The notes beneath the pieces were generated by a model. That model was not told the origin of the DNA. It worked only from the letters and a program-made list of their open reading frames with translations, and ran no database searches. Made by a program: the position numbers and the translations under genes. From JAGOEY01 sp017997515 (GTDB lineage: Bacteria; Pseudomonadota; Gammaproteobacteria; Burkholderiales; Burkholderiaceae_C): a stretch of 64,000 nt of DNA. The DNA is taken from the NCBI GenBank assembly GCA_026314275.1, contig CP111109.1:2232001-2296000 (forward strand). Direction: 5' to 3'. Numbering within the stretch: the first letter of the stretch is position 1; each line of letters starts with the position of its first letter. This document shows positions 51,389 to 60,068 of this stretch, one piece after another.

Positions 51389-52201
51389 TTATCCCTTGAA
51401 CCGCTTACGTGTCAGCGCCAGCGCCACCCAAAACGCCACCACGGTGGTCACCACCAGCACCAGCCCGTGGCGCACCGGGTGCGCAGGCCACTCGTCCATG
51501 AACAGCGGGCGCACCAGTTCGACTGCATTGGTCAGCGGCAGCCAGTCGGAGATGGCGCGCACGATGGGTGGCAATTGGTCGCGCGGGAAGAACACACCAC
51601 TCAAAAACATCATGGGTGTGAGCACCAGCGTGAAGTAGTAGGTGAAGAAGTCGTAACCCTTGGCCAGCGCGTTGAAGATCAGCGCGATGCTGGCAAACAT
51701 CACACCCGCTGCCAGCAGCACCGGCAAAGCCACCAGCAGCTTCGGTGAATGGCTGATGCCCAGGGCCAGCATCACACCCAGGATGGCGATGACGGTGAAG
51801 GCCGATTTAAACGCGGCCCACAGCAGCTCGGCCAGCAGCACGTTGTCCAGGCTGACCGGGGCATTCATGATGCCGTCCCAGGTTTTTTGCACATGCATGC
51901 GCGAAAACGCTGAATACAGCGCCTCGAAGCTGGCTGCATTCATGGCGCTCATACAGATCGAGCCACTGGCCAGGAACAGGATGTAGGGCACGGTCTGGCC
52001 GTTCACCTGCAGCTCACCGACCAGTGCGCCCATGCCGTAGCCAAAGGCCACCAGCCACATCAGCGGCTCGGCGATGTTGCCCACCAGGCTGGGGATGGCC
52101 AGCTTGCGCCACACCAGCAGGTTGCGCAGGAACACGGGCCACCAGCGGGCGGAGATGTCGGGCAGGCGCCAGATGCTGCGGGGTTTGTGGGTGATTTTCA
52201 T
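51389..52201 (-). CDS. ABC-2 type transporter permease (NodJ family)
   Basis: 270 residues, six hydrophobic segments, with LGLKLAIPSLVGNIAEPLMWLVAFGYGMG-like start and the NodJ-type block YEALYSAFSRMHVQKTWDGIMNAPVSLDNVLLAELLWAAFKS (here SFEALYSAFSRM). The ABC-2 signature near FASIALIFNALAKGYDFFTYYFTLVLTPMMFLSGVFFP is evident. Exporter partner of the ATPase upstream; cargo unknown, as rhizobial nodulation genes are absent. Confidence 0.92.
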   Translation of the reverse strand: MKITHKPRSIWRLPDISARWWPVFLRNLLVWRKLAIPSLVGNIAEPLMWLVAFGYGMGALVGELQVNGQTVPYILFLASGSICMSAMNAASFEALYSAFSRMHVQKTWDGIMNAPVSLDNVLLAELLWAAFKSAFTVIAILGVMLALGISHSPKLLVALPVLLAAGVMFASIALIFNALAKGYDFFTYYFTLVLTPMMFLSGVFFPRDQLPPIVRAISDWLPLTNAVELVRPLFMDEWPAHPVRHGLVLVVTTVVAFWVALALTRKRFKG

Positions 52202-53145
52202 GTCATGCGTCCTCCCGGATCTGGCGGCCGGTCAATTTCAGGAACAGGTCTTCCAGGTTGGCCGGGCGGTGCAGCGTGCGCAGCGTGGGGTGGGCGGTTA
52301 ATGCTTCCAGCAGCGGGCGGGCGTCCACGGTGTAAAAACACCGTCTCGCCACTCACCTCGATACGGGCCGCCAGCGGGCGCAGGGTGTCGTCCTGGGCCA
52401 GCGCCAGCGCACCGTTGCCATACACCTCCACCACGTCGGGCTCCAGGTGCTGGGCGATCAGGTCACGCGGGCGGCCTTCGGCAATCTTCTTGCCGTGGTC
52501 CAGCACCAGCAGGCGGTTACACAGGCGCTCGGCCTCGTCCATGAAATGGGTGGTCAGCAGGATGGATTTGCCTTGCTGCAGCAGCAACTGCAGCCGCTCC
52601 CACATCAGGTGGCGGGCCTGGGGGTCGAGGCCGGTGGTGGGCTCGTCGAGCAGCAGCAGTTGCGGGTTGTTGACCAGCGCGCGGGCCAGACTCAGGCGGC
52701 GTCGCATGCCGCCCGACAGCTCGCCGGGTTTGGCGTCAGCCTTGGCCTTGAGTGCGGCAAAGTCCAGCAGCAGCGGCACACGTGGCGCTATTTCCGCCTT
52801 GGCCAGGCCGAAATAACGGCCATAGACCAGCAGGTTTTCGGCGCAGCTGAAGTCCGGGTCCAGCGTGTCGAACTGGGTCACCACCCCCAGCCGGGCCTTG
52901 ATCTCCAGCGCATCGGCCGGCATGAACAGGCAGGGCGCGGCGGGCTCGGGGCGGAACATGATCTCGCCCTGGTCGGGGGTGGTCTGGCCCAGGCACATCC
53001 GGATGGTGGTGGTTTTGCCCGCGCCGTTGGGGCCGATGACACCCAGGCATTCGCCCGGGTCGATGTGGAAGGAGAGCTGGTCCACCACGGTGTTGGTGCC
53101 GTAGTTTTTGCACAGATCGCGCACTTGGAAGAGGGGTTGCCGCAT
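52198..53145 (-). CDS. NodI-type ABC transporter ATP-binding protein, C-terminus apparently frameshifted
   Basis: Start ATG 53145 (MRQPLFQVRDLCKNYG). Walker A GPNGAGKTTTIRM, signature LSGGMRRRLSLARAL, Walker B LLLLDEPTTGLDP, H-loop TTHFMDEAERL. The frame runs on as SGETVFLHRGRPPAAGSINR..., unlike the family. Skipping one T of a five-T run (AAAAA on the + strand at 52334-52338) restores a typical end, YTVDARPLLEALTAHPTL then LHRPANLEDLFLKLTGRQIR, ending at 52203, just before the permease ATG. So the gene has a real or artefactual +1 indel. Confidence 0.85.
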   Translation of the reverse strand: MRQPLFQVRDLCKNYGTNTVVDQLSFHIDPGECLGVIGPNGAGKTTTIRMCLGQTTPDQGEIMFRPEPAAPCLFMPADALEIKARLGVVTQFDTLDPDFSCAENLLVYGRYFGLAKAEIAPRVPLLLDFAALKAKADAKPGELSGGMRRRLSLARALVNNPQLLLLDEPTTGLDPQARHLMWERLQLLLQQGKSILLTTHFMDEAERLCNRLLVLDHGKKIAEGRPRDLIAQHLEPDVVEVYGNGALALAQDDTLRPLAARIEVSGETVFLHRGRPPAAGSINRPPHAAHAAPPGQPGRPVPEIDRPPDPGGRMT

Positions 53146-53210
53146 CCCCGGATTGTGGCCGATGGCTGCCGTGTAAAGTCCTGCCCATCTTCCCTCTCGC
53201 ACACACCACC

Positions 53211-54416
53211 ATGACCACCCTCGGAACCCCTTTGTCCCCCCACGCCACCAAAGTTATGCTGCTCGGCTCCGGCGAGCTGGGCAAAGAGGTGCTGATTGCA
53301 CTGCAGCGCCTGGGCGTCGAGACGATTGCGGTGGACCGCTACGACAACGCGCCCGGCCAGCAGGTGGCGCACCATGCCCGCACCATCACCATGAGTGACC
53401 CGGAGCAGCTTAAACGCCTGATCGAAGCCGAGCACCCGCTGATGGTGGTGCCCGAGATCGAGGCCATCGCCACGTCCATGCTCGAAGAGCTGGAGGCCGC
53501 AGGTACCGTGCGGGTCATCCCCACCGCCCGCGCAGCCCGCCTGACCATGGACCGCGAAGGTATCCGCCGCCTGGCCGCCGAAACCCTGGGCCTGCCCACC
53601 AGCCCCTATGTGTTCTGCGACTCTCTGGCCGAGCTGCAGGCTGCCATCGACAGCACCACGGGTTATCCGTGTGTGGTGAAGCCGGTGATGAGTTCATCCG
53701 GCAAGGGCCAGAGCAAGATTGACGGCCCGGCCGACGTACAAAAGGCCTGGGACTACGCGATGGCTGGCGGTCGTGTCAGCCACGGCCGTGTCATCGTCGA
53801 AGGTTTCATCGACTTCGACTACGAGATCACACAATTAACCGTGCGCGCCGTCGGTGCCAGTGGCGACATCGAAACCCACTTCTGCGACCCCATCGGCCAC
53901 ATCCAGGTGAGTGGTGACTATGTGGAAAGCTGGCAGCCACACCCCATGCACCCTGCCGCGTTGGAGAAGTGCCGCCAGATCTGCAAAGCCGTGACCGACA
54001 ACCTGGGCGGCCAGGGCCTGTTTGGTGTGGAGCTGTTTGTGAAGGGCGAAAACGTCTGGTTCAGCGAAGTGAGCCCGCGCCCCCACGACACCGGAATGGT
54101 GACGATGGCAACGCAGTGGCAGAACGAATTTGAACTACACGCCCGCGCCATCCTGGGCCTGCCGGTGGACACCAGCCTCAAGAGCCCGGGCGCGAGTGCC
54201 GTGATCTATGGCGGTGCCGATGCCCACGGCATGGTGTTCGACGGTGTGGCCGACGCGCTGCGCGTGCCGAATACCGACATCCGCCTGTTTGGCAAACCCG
54301 AAAGTTTTGTGAAGCGGCGCATGGGCGTGGCGCTGGCCCATGCGGACGATGTGGAGACGGCCCGCAAGAATGCGAAGCTGGCCGCCTCGTTGGTCAAGCC
54401 GCGCGTGGCGGGCTGA
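53211..54416 (+). CDS. purT: Formate-dependent phosphoribosylglycinamide formyltransferase 2
   Basis: 401 residues. ATP-grasp enzyme making FGAR from GAR, formate and ATP in purine synthesis. Seen: VMLLGSGELGKEVLIALQRLGVETIAVDRY, PTARAARLTMDREGIRRLAAETLGLPTSPY, VVKPVMSSSGKGQS and the catalytic end GLFGVELFVKGENVWFSEVSPRPHDTGMVTM. Length matches E. coli PurT (392 aa). Ends 6 bp from the convergent Bug gene. Confidence 0.97.
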   Translation: MTTLGTPLSPHATKVMLLGSGELGKEVLIALQRLGVETIAVDRYDNAPGQQVAHHARTITMSDPEQLKRLIEAEHPLMVVPEIEAIATSMLEELEAAGTVRVIPTARAARLTMDREGIRRLAAETLGLPTSPYVFCDSLAELQAAIDSTTGYPCVVKPVMSSSGKGQSKIDGPADVQKAWDYAMAGGRVSHGRVIVEGFIDFDYEITQLTVRAVGASGDIETHFCDPIGHIQVSGDYVESWQPHPMHPAALEKCRQICKAVTDNLGGQGLFGVELFVKGENVWFSEVSPRPHDTGMVTMATQWQNEFELHARAILGLPVDTSLKSPGASAVIYGGADAHGMVFDGVADALRVPNTDIRLFGKPESFVKRRMGVALAHADDVETARKNAKLAASLVKPRVAG

Positions 54417-54422
54417 ACAGCC

Positions 54423-55403
54423 TTACTGTGGAACCAGACCAGCGGCTTTTACCAACTCCGCGTGGATCTTGATCTCTTCCGAGATCACCTGCTGCAGCGG
54501 CTTGGCTTCGTCTACCGCAGACTCCATGCCCGCTTCCTGCAGCTTGGCCTTCATGTCCGGGCTGTGCAGCATGGTTTTCACGGACTGGTTCAGTTTGTCG
54601 ATCACCGGCTGTGGGGTCTTGGCCGGGGCCAGCAGGCCGATCCAGGCCGACAGCACCACGTTGTTCACGCCGCCTTCCTTCAACGTGGGGATGTCGGGCG
54701 CGGTGCTGGCGCGTTTGTCGCTGAGGATGCCCACCGGGTGTAACTTGCCTGCCTTGATGTGGGGCAGGGCCTCGGGCAGCGGTGAAAACGCCATGTCCAC
54801 CACACCACCCATCAGGTCGGTGATGGCGGGGGCACCGCCTTTGTAGGGCACATGCAGCATCTCCACACCCGTGCGGTTGGTGAACATCAGCCCGGCCAGG
54901 TGCTGCGGGCTGCCGTCACCCGACGACGCATAGGTCATTTTGCCGGGGTTGGCCCTGGCGGCGACCAGCACGTCGGCCGGGGTGGCAAAACGCGACTTGT
55001 CGCGCACCACCAGCACCATGGGCTGGTTTACCAGCTTGGTGATGGGGGTGAAGTCGGTTTCGGGGTTGTAGGGCAGCGCCTTCCAGATGCTTTTGTTGGT
55101 GGTGAGGAAGGACGCGGGCGACACCATCAGCGTGTAGCCGTCGGGTGCGGCCTTGGCCACTACCGGCACACCGATCTGGCCCGAGGCACCGGCACGGTTG
55201 TCCACCACAAACGGCTGGCCCATCTCGGCTGCGAGCTTCTGGCTGACCACGCGGGCGATCATGTCCACGCTGCCACCGGCTGGCAGGGCGACGATCACTT
55301 TGACGGGGCGGTCAGGGTAGGGGGCCTGGGCCAGTGTGGGGGTGGACAGGGTGGCGGCGCAGGTGGCGAGCAGGGTGAGGGAGAAGATGCGGCGGGTGGG
55401 CAT
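54423..55403 (-). CDS. Bug/TctC-family binding protein
   Basis: 326 residues from ATG 55403 (MPTRRIFSLTLLATCAATLSTPTLAQ signal). Mature start PYPDRPVKVIVALPAGGSVDMIARVVSQKL, family loops FVVDNRAGASGQIG and MLHVPYKGGAPAITDLMGG. Third such protein in the window and not next to membrane transporter genes. Ligand unknown. Confidence 0.93.
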   Translation of the reverse strand: MPTRRIFSLTLLATCAATLSTPTLAQAPYPDRPVKVIVALPAGGSVDMIARVVSQKLAAEMGQPFVVDNRAGASGQIGVPVVAKAAPDGYTLMVSPASFLTTNKSIWKALPYNPETDFTPITKLVNQPMVLVVRDKSRFATPADVLVAARANPGKMTYASSGDGSPQHLAGLMFTNRTGVEMLHVPYKGGAPAITDLMGGVVDMAFSPLPEALPHIKAGKLHPVGILSDKRASTAPDIPTLKEGGVNNVVLSAWIGLLAPAKTPQPVIDKLNQSVKTMLHSPDMKAKLQEAGMESAVDEAKPLQQVISEEIKIHAELVKAAGLVPQ

Positions 55404-55480
55404 GGGGTCCTTGGGGTTAGAGGGTTGTCGATGGGATAGCAAGCTCCATGCCGTGGTGTGGTGGCGTTAAGGGGTGGGTT

Positions 55481-55542
55481 TTGAATGAAATGAGGCTCTG
55501 GCGCAGGTGATACCTACGCATGCAGCTATCTAATTCATAGCG
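55481..55542 (+). repeat. Dispersed repeat family A, copy 8
   Basis: TTGAATGAAATGAGGCTCTG, GCGC, spacer, ACGCATGCAGCTAT, TTCATAGCG. Same order of blocks as copies 1, 3 and 7. Confidence 0.72.
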
Positions 55543-55565
55543 TTTGAGTTTGCGAAGGTCGTAAG

Positions 55566-55838
55566 CCGGGTCTCGCCCCGGCGGGCGAGGCACTTCTTCT
55601 TTGCTTCGCCAAAGAAAAGTACCCAAAAGAAAGGCGACCCGAAGTCTGGGTCCCTGCGCTGCGCTTCGGGCAACCTGCGGTGCTCGGTACCGGCAGGCGG
55701 CTGCGGAACTCGCTTCGCTCAAACAGTCCTCGCCGACCGCGCGGTGCGCGGCAACCTGCCGCCCCCTGCGCTCCTCGGCCCAGCCCCACGGGGTTGGGAG
55801 CGAAGCCCGGCGGGCCTTTGCTGCGCTCGGCCTTGAGG
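55566..55838. repeat. Long GC-rich intergenic repeat (family C) with spurious ORFs
   Basis: Fills the gap between the Bug gene and the sigma54 activator. It contains TTTGCTTCGCCAAAGAAAAG and GCCCGAAGCGCAGCG-type hairpin blocks. Translations such as LFERSEFRSRLP are, to my knowledge, common mis-annotated ORFs of a widespread betaproteobacterial intergenic repeat. No gene is supported here. Confidence 0.6.
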
Positions 55839-55845
55839 CGGTGGG

Positions 55846-57792
55846 TCAGTGCAGTTTGCGGTACAGCGTCTGGCGGCTGATGCCGAGTTGGCGGGCGGCG
55901 GCGGAGAGGTTTCCTTGGGTTTGTTGCACGGCTTGCTGGATGGCGGTGCGGGAAATGTCGGCGAGTTTTTGGTCGCTGGGTGCGTGGCTGGGGCCGTGTG
56001 TGCCGGGGCGGGCAGGTGTTTGTTTGGTTTCGGCGTGCACGGCTTCGACCAGGTCGTCGGGCAGGTGCTCCCAGCCAATACGCTGCGCTTCTGGTTCCAG
56101 CAGCGCCAGGGCGGTGCGCAGGGCGCTGGCGTACTGGCGCAGGTTTCCGGGCCAGCGGTAGGTGGCCAGGCGGGCGTGTACGTCGGTGGCGAGTTGCACT
56201 TCGGGCGCAGCACCCAGGTTGTGCAGCAGCCGAGTGGTGAGTGCGGTGAAGTCGGTGCGTTCGCGCAGTGGCGGCAGGGTCAGGGTGAGGCCGTTGATAC
56301 GGTAGTAGAGGTCGCTGCGAAAGCTCCCGTCCTCCGCCGCTTCGCGCAGCGGCTGGTGGGTGGCGCAGATCAGGGCAAAGTCCACCTTCACCGCCGGGCC
56401 GCCGCCCAGGGGTAACACCTGGCGCTCCTGCAGCACGCGCAGCAGCCGGGTCTGCATCACCTGCGGCATGTCACCAATTTCGTCGAGGAACAGCGTGCCG
56501 CCGTCGGCCTCGCGGATACGGCCGGGGCTGCCTTCCTTGCGCGCGCCGGTGAATGCGCCGGGGCTGTAGCCAAAGAGTTCGGATTCGATCAGGTGCTCGG
56601 GGATGGCGGCGCAGTTGATGGCCACCAACGGGCGATGGCGCCGGGGTGAGCTGTCGTGTACCGCCTGGGCAAACAGCTCCTTGCCCACGCCCGATTCACC
56701 ACACAGCAGCAGCGGAATGGACTTGCCCGCCACACGCCGCGCCTTGGTTGCGGCCGCGCGCCAGAGGGTGTCGCCGGTGTCGAGTTGGTCGAGTGCGTCA
56801 GGTTCTGCACTGGCGGGCGGGGTGGTGGGCGTTGTGCGCGCCTGGTGCAGCGGCCGCCCCTCGGTGTGGACATGGGCGTGGAAGGCCCGGCCATCGCGGC
56901 CGCGCACCACCAGGGGTGCCAGTGAGGCAGAAGGTCGCCCACCGGCACGCGCCAGCAGCGGCTCCAGACGCACGTCCAGCACGCGGGACAGGGGCGTGGT
57001 GTGGATGTCGGCGGGCGTGAGCCCCAGAAGTGTGAGTCCTTGCCGATTGGCCCCCACGATCCAGCCGTCTTCCGACAGGGCCACGATGCCTTCGCCCACT
57101 GTGCCGATGCCGTGAGGGTGGGCGTGTAGGTGCAAGCGAATCGGGGCAGGGCAGGCGGCGGTGAACAGCCGGTTTTCAATCATGCGGGCCGCGGTGTTGA
57201 CCAGGCCCAGCGTGTGGGGGTGGTGGCTGCGGCGGTCGCCCGAAATGTCCAGAATGCCCAGCAGCGCGCCGCTGGCCGACATGATGGGCGCGGCCGCGCA
57301 GGTCAGGATGTCGTTGCACTCCAGGTAGTGTTCCGCGCCGTGGATCTCGACCTCGCCGCCTTCCGCCAGCGCTGTGCCGATGGCGTTGGTGCCCCTGTCG
57401 TGTTCATGCCAGCAGGCACCCGCCGTCAGCGCCACGCGTTCGGCCTTGCCGACAAAAGCCGCGTCGCCCAGCGTATGCATCAGCACCCCATGCCGGTCGG
57501 ACAACACCACCATGCTCTGGCTGTGGCGCACCTGCTCGAACAGGTATTCCATCACCGGCTGTGAATGGTTGAGCAGGTCACGGTTGCAGGCCTGCATGTG
57601 GCGCAGGTCGGGGGCGGAGACATGCCGGGCGTCACGCTGGTGGTGGGCGGGCTGCAGGCCCGCGGCCAGGCTGCGCTGCCACGAGCGCATCAGCCGCTCA
57701 TGTACGGCAATGGTGGTGGGCTGGCGGCCTTCCAGCAACTGGAGGCGTGCCTGGCGCAGCGCGGGCGCTGACACGGTGGAATGCAAGGGCAT
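55846..57792 (-). CDS. Sigma-54-dependent Fis-family activator (AcoR-like)
   Basis: 648 residues from ATG 57792, which has AGGAGACAAGTCC upstream; the frame to 57882 is rejected. N-terminal GAF domain (about 80-240, with RGTNAIGTALAEGGEVEIHGAEHYLECNDILTCAAAPI), a PAS-like part, the AAA+ core (GESGVGKELFAQAVH Walker A; ESELFGYSPGAFTGA sigma54 contact loop; GGTLFLDEIGDM Walker B) and a C-terminal Fis-type HTH (NLSAAARQLGISRQTLYRKL). Divergent from the aldehyde dehydrogenase, whose promoter has a -24/-12 element. Confidence 0.95.
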   Translation of the reverse strand: MPLHSTVSAPALRQARLQLLEGRQPTTIAVHERLMRSWQRSLAAGLQPAHHQRDARHVSAPDLRHMQACNRDLLNHSQPVMEYLFEQVRHSQSMVVLSDRHGVLMHTLGDAAFVGKAERVALTAGACWHEHDRGTNAIGTALAEGGEVEIHGAEHYLECNDILTCAAAPIMSASGALLGILDISGDRRSHHPHTLGLVNTAARMIENRLFTAACPAPIRLHLHAHPHGIGTVGEGIVALSEDGWIVGANRQGLTLLGLTPADIHTTPLSRVLDVRLEPLLARAGGRPSASLAPLVVRGRDGRAFHAHVHTEGRPLHQARTTPTTPPASAEPDALDQLDTGDTLWRAAATKARRVAGKSIPLLLCGESGVGKELFAQAVHDSSPRRHRPLVAINCAAIPEHLIESELFGYSPGAFTGARKEGSPGRIREADGGTLFLDEIGDMPQVMQTRLLRVLQERQVLPLGGGPAVKVDFALICATHQPLREAAEDGSFRSDLYYRINGLTLTLPPLRERTDFTALTTRLLHNLGAAPEVQLATDVHARLATYRWPGNLRQYASALRTALALLEPEAQRIGWEHLPDDLVEAVHAETKQTPARPGTHGPSHAPSDQKLADISRTAIQQAVQQTQGNLSAAARQLGISRQTLYRKLH

Positions 57793-57887
57793 GGACTTGT
57801 CTCCTGCGGCGGTTTTTTGCCTGTCGGGTGCCAGTGTAGGGGGTGCCGGCAGTGCTGTGGCGGTATTGCCCCCGGTGTCCACACGGG

Positions 57888-57937
57888 TGTTCCAGAATTG
57901 GACAGGTGGGGTGAATTGGGACGTTCCAGTGCCGTCC
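57888..57937. promoter_or_regulatory. Candidate activator binding region
   Basis: Two dyads: TGTTCCAGAATTGGACA (57888-57904) and GGACG-TTCCAGTGC-CGTCC (57919-57937). They lie 110-160 bp upstream of the -24/-12 promoter, a normal distance for sigma54 enhancer sites. Assignment is inference. Confidence 0.5.
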
Positions 57938-58045
57938 GCAAGCCGTGTTGTTACTCAGGGTTTTCCGCAGTGGGTAGCGTGAGGTTTTCTGAAATATCTT
58001 TGTAAATCAATGGCTTGTATGGTGCCTTGTGGCAACGCCCAAAGC

Positions 58046-58061
58046 TGGCACAGCTCTTGAT
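58046..58061 (+). promoter_or_regulatory. Sigma-54 (-24/-12) promoter of the aldehyde dehydrogenase operon
   Basis: TGGCAC-AGCTC-TTGAT, matching TGGCAC-N5-TTGCW at all but one of the key positions. Ends 58 bp before the start codon and faces it. Confidence 0.82.
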
Positions 58062-58119
58062 AACAAAAGGAAGCCTGCCACTTCAGGCAGCTGTTACCCC
58101 CTTATTCCAGGAGACATAA

Positions 58120-59640
58120 ATGATCTATGCAGCCCCGGGCGCCGCTGGTGCCAAAGTGACTTACAAGCCACGCTACGACAACTTCATCGGCGGCCAGTGG
58201 GTGGCCCCGGTCAAGGGCCAGTACTTTGACGTGGTGACACCGATTTCCGGCAAGGTCTACACCCAGGCCGCCCGCTCCACCGCGGAAGACATTGAGCTGG
58301 CGCTGGACGCCGCCCACGCCGCCGCCGACAAATGGGGCAAGACCTCAGCGGCAGAACGCTCGAACGTGCTGCTTAAGATCGCCGACCGCATCGAGGCCAA
58401 CCTCGAGCTGCTGGCCTACGCCGAAACCGTGGACAACGGCAAACCCATCCGCGAAACGCTGAACGCCGACATCCCGCTGGCCGTCGACCATTTCCGCTAC
58501 TTTGCTGGCGCTGTGCGCGCGCAGGAAGGCGGCATCAGCGAGATCGACGAAAACACCGTGGCCTACCACCTGCACGAGCCGTTGGGTGTGGTGGGGCAGA
58601 TCATTCCGTGGAACTTCCCGATCCTGATGGCCGCCTGGAAGCTGGCCCCGGCGCTGGCCGCGGGCAATTGCGTGGTGCTCAAACCGGCGGAATCCACCCC
58701 CATCAGCATCCTGCTGCTGGCCGACCTGATCAACGACCTGCTGCCCGCAGGCACGCTCAACATCGTCAACGGCTTTGGCCGCGAAGCCGGTATGCCGCTG
58801 GCCACCAGCCGCCGCATCGCCAAGATTGCCTTCACCGGCAGCACCAGCACTGGCCGCGTCATCGCCCAGGCCGCCGCCAACAGCCTGATCCCGGCCACGC
58901 TGGAGCTGGGTGGCAAGAGCCCCAATGTGTTCTTTGCCGACATCATGGACAAGGACGACAGCTTCCTCGACAAGGCGATTGAAGGCCTGGTGCTGTTTGC
59001 GTTTAACCAGGGTGAGGTCTGCACCTGCCCGTCGCGTGCGCTGATCCAGGAGTCGATCTACGACAAGTTCATGGAGCGTGTGCTGAAGCGCGTGGCGGCC
59101 ATCAAACAAGGTAACCCGCTGGACACCGACACCATGATTGGTGCGCAGGCATCCAAAGAGCAGCTGACCAAAATCCTGTCCTACCTCGACCTCGGCCAGC
59201 AAGAGGGTGCGCAGGTGCTGGCAGGTGGTGCGCAGGCCCACCAGGAAGGTGACCTGGCCGGTGGTTACTACGTGCAGCCCACGCTGTTCAAGGGCCACAA
59301 CAAGATGCGCATTTTCCAGGAAGAAATCTTTGGTCCGGTGCTGGCCATCACCACCTTCAAGGACGAAGCCGAGGCGCTGGAGATTGCCAACGACACACTC
59401 TACGGCCTGGGTGCCGGTGTGTGGAGCCGCAACGGCAACGTCGCCTACCGCATGGGCCGCGCCATCAAGGCGGGCCGGGTGTGGACCAACTGCTACCACG
59501 CCTACCCCGCACACGCGGCCTTCGGCGGCTACAAGGAGTCTGGCATCGGCCGCGAAAACCACAAGATGATGCTGAACCACTACCAGCAGACCAAGAATCT
59601 CTTGGTGAGCTACAGCGAGAGCAAACTGGGCTTTTTCTGA
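58120..59640 (+). CDS. NAD-dependent aldehyde dehydrogenase (AcoD/ExaC type)
   Basis: 506 residues. Catalytic Cys in FNQGEVCTCPSRALI, general base in LELGGKSPNVFFAD, NAD site GQIIPWNFPILMAAWKLAPALAAGN. The adjacent second Cys (CTC) is typical of the acetaldehyde/ethanol-inducible ALDH group, which pairs with DUF779. Acetaldehyde is the likely substrate. Expressed from a sigma54 promoter under the divergent activator. Confidence 0.95.
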   Translation: MIYAAPGAAGAKVTYKPRYDNFIGGQWVAPVKGQYFDVVTPISGKVYTQAARSTAEDIELALDAAHAAADKWGKTSAAERSNVLLKIADRIEANLELLAYAETVDNGKPIRETLNADIPLAVDHFRYFAGAVRAQEGGISEIDENTVAYHLHEPLGVVGQIIPWNFPILMAAWKLAPALAAGNCVVLKPAESTPISILLLADLINDLLPAGTLNIVNGFGREAGMPLATSRRIAKIAFTGSTSTGRVIAQAAANSLIPATLELGGKSPNVFFADIMDKDDSFLDKAIEGLVLFAFNQGEVCTCPSRALIQESIYDKFMERVLKRVAAIKQGNPLDTDTMIGAQASKEQLTKILSYLDLGQQEGAQVLAGGAQAHQEGDLAGGYYVQPTLFKGHNKMRIFQEEIFGPVLAITTFKDEAEALEIANDTLYGLGAGVWSRNGNVAYRMGRAIKAGRVWTNCYHAYPAHAAFGGYKESGIGRENHKMMLNHYQQTKNLLVSYSESKLGFF

Positions 59641-59657
59641 TCCACTGTAAGGCACGT

Positions 59658-59680
59658 CCCGGGGCGCACTGCGCCCTGGG
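59658..59680 (+). other. Hairpin between aldehyde dehydrogenase and DUF779 genes
   Basis: CCCGGGGCGC-ACT-GCGCCCTGGG, a 10-bp stem with one G-U pair, 17 bp after the stop. It is followed by the DUF779 ribosome site, so it may protect the upstream message end or reduce DUF779 expression. Confidence 0.55.
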
Positions 59681-59696
59681 ATGGCAAGGAGAAAAC

Positions 59697-60056
59697 ATGG
59701 TTGAACGAGTTGTGGCGACGGACGCAGCGCTGGTGCTGATTGACGAACTCAAAGGCCAGTACGGGGAGTTCTTCTTCCACCAGTCAGGCGGCTGCTGCGA
59801 CAACAGCGCTGCCAACGCGTACCTGCCGGGCGAGCTGACGATTGGTGCGGGCGATGTGTACCTGGGCGACATCGGCGGCTGCCGTTTTTACATCGGTGCC
59901 AACCAGTTTGAGTACTGGAAACACACCCAGCTCATCATCGATGTGATTGAAGGGTCCGGTGGCACCTTCTCGCTGGAAGGGCCGACCGGCAAGGCTTTTC
60001 TGACCCGCTCCCGTGTGTTCAACGACGATGAGTCGCGGGAGCTGGGGTTGATCTGA
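59697..60056 (+). CDS. DUF779 family protein
   Basis: 119 residues from ATG 59697, following AAGGAGAAAAC, which decides the start among longer in-frame options. DUF779 features: FFFHQSGGCCDNSAANAYLPGEL, GDVYLGDIGGCRFYIGANQFEYWKHTQLIIDVI and a conserved Cys pair. Family members are nearly always next to this type of aldehyde dehydrogenase, but the role is unknown; a cofactor or metal-binding helper is possible. Confidence 0.92.
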   Translation: MVERVVATDAALVLIDELKGQYGEFFFHQSGGCCDNSAANAYLPGELTIGAGDVYLGDIGGCRFYIGANQFEYWKHTQLIIDVIEGSGGTFSLEGPTGKAFLTRSRVFNDDESRELGLI

Positions 60057-60068
60057 GCGCGCGTTACC

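Noticed and set aside
51389..53145. Rhizobial nodulation function for the NodIJ-type exporter
   Set aside because: The NodIJ family is widespread in Betaproteobacteria outside symbionts, and no nod genes are nearby.
55535..55789. 84-codon minus-strand ORF with FERSEFRS-type sequence
   Set aside because: Lies wholly in a GC-rich repeat block; I regard it as a known type of spurious ORF.
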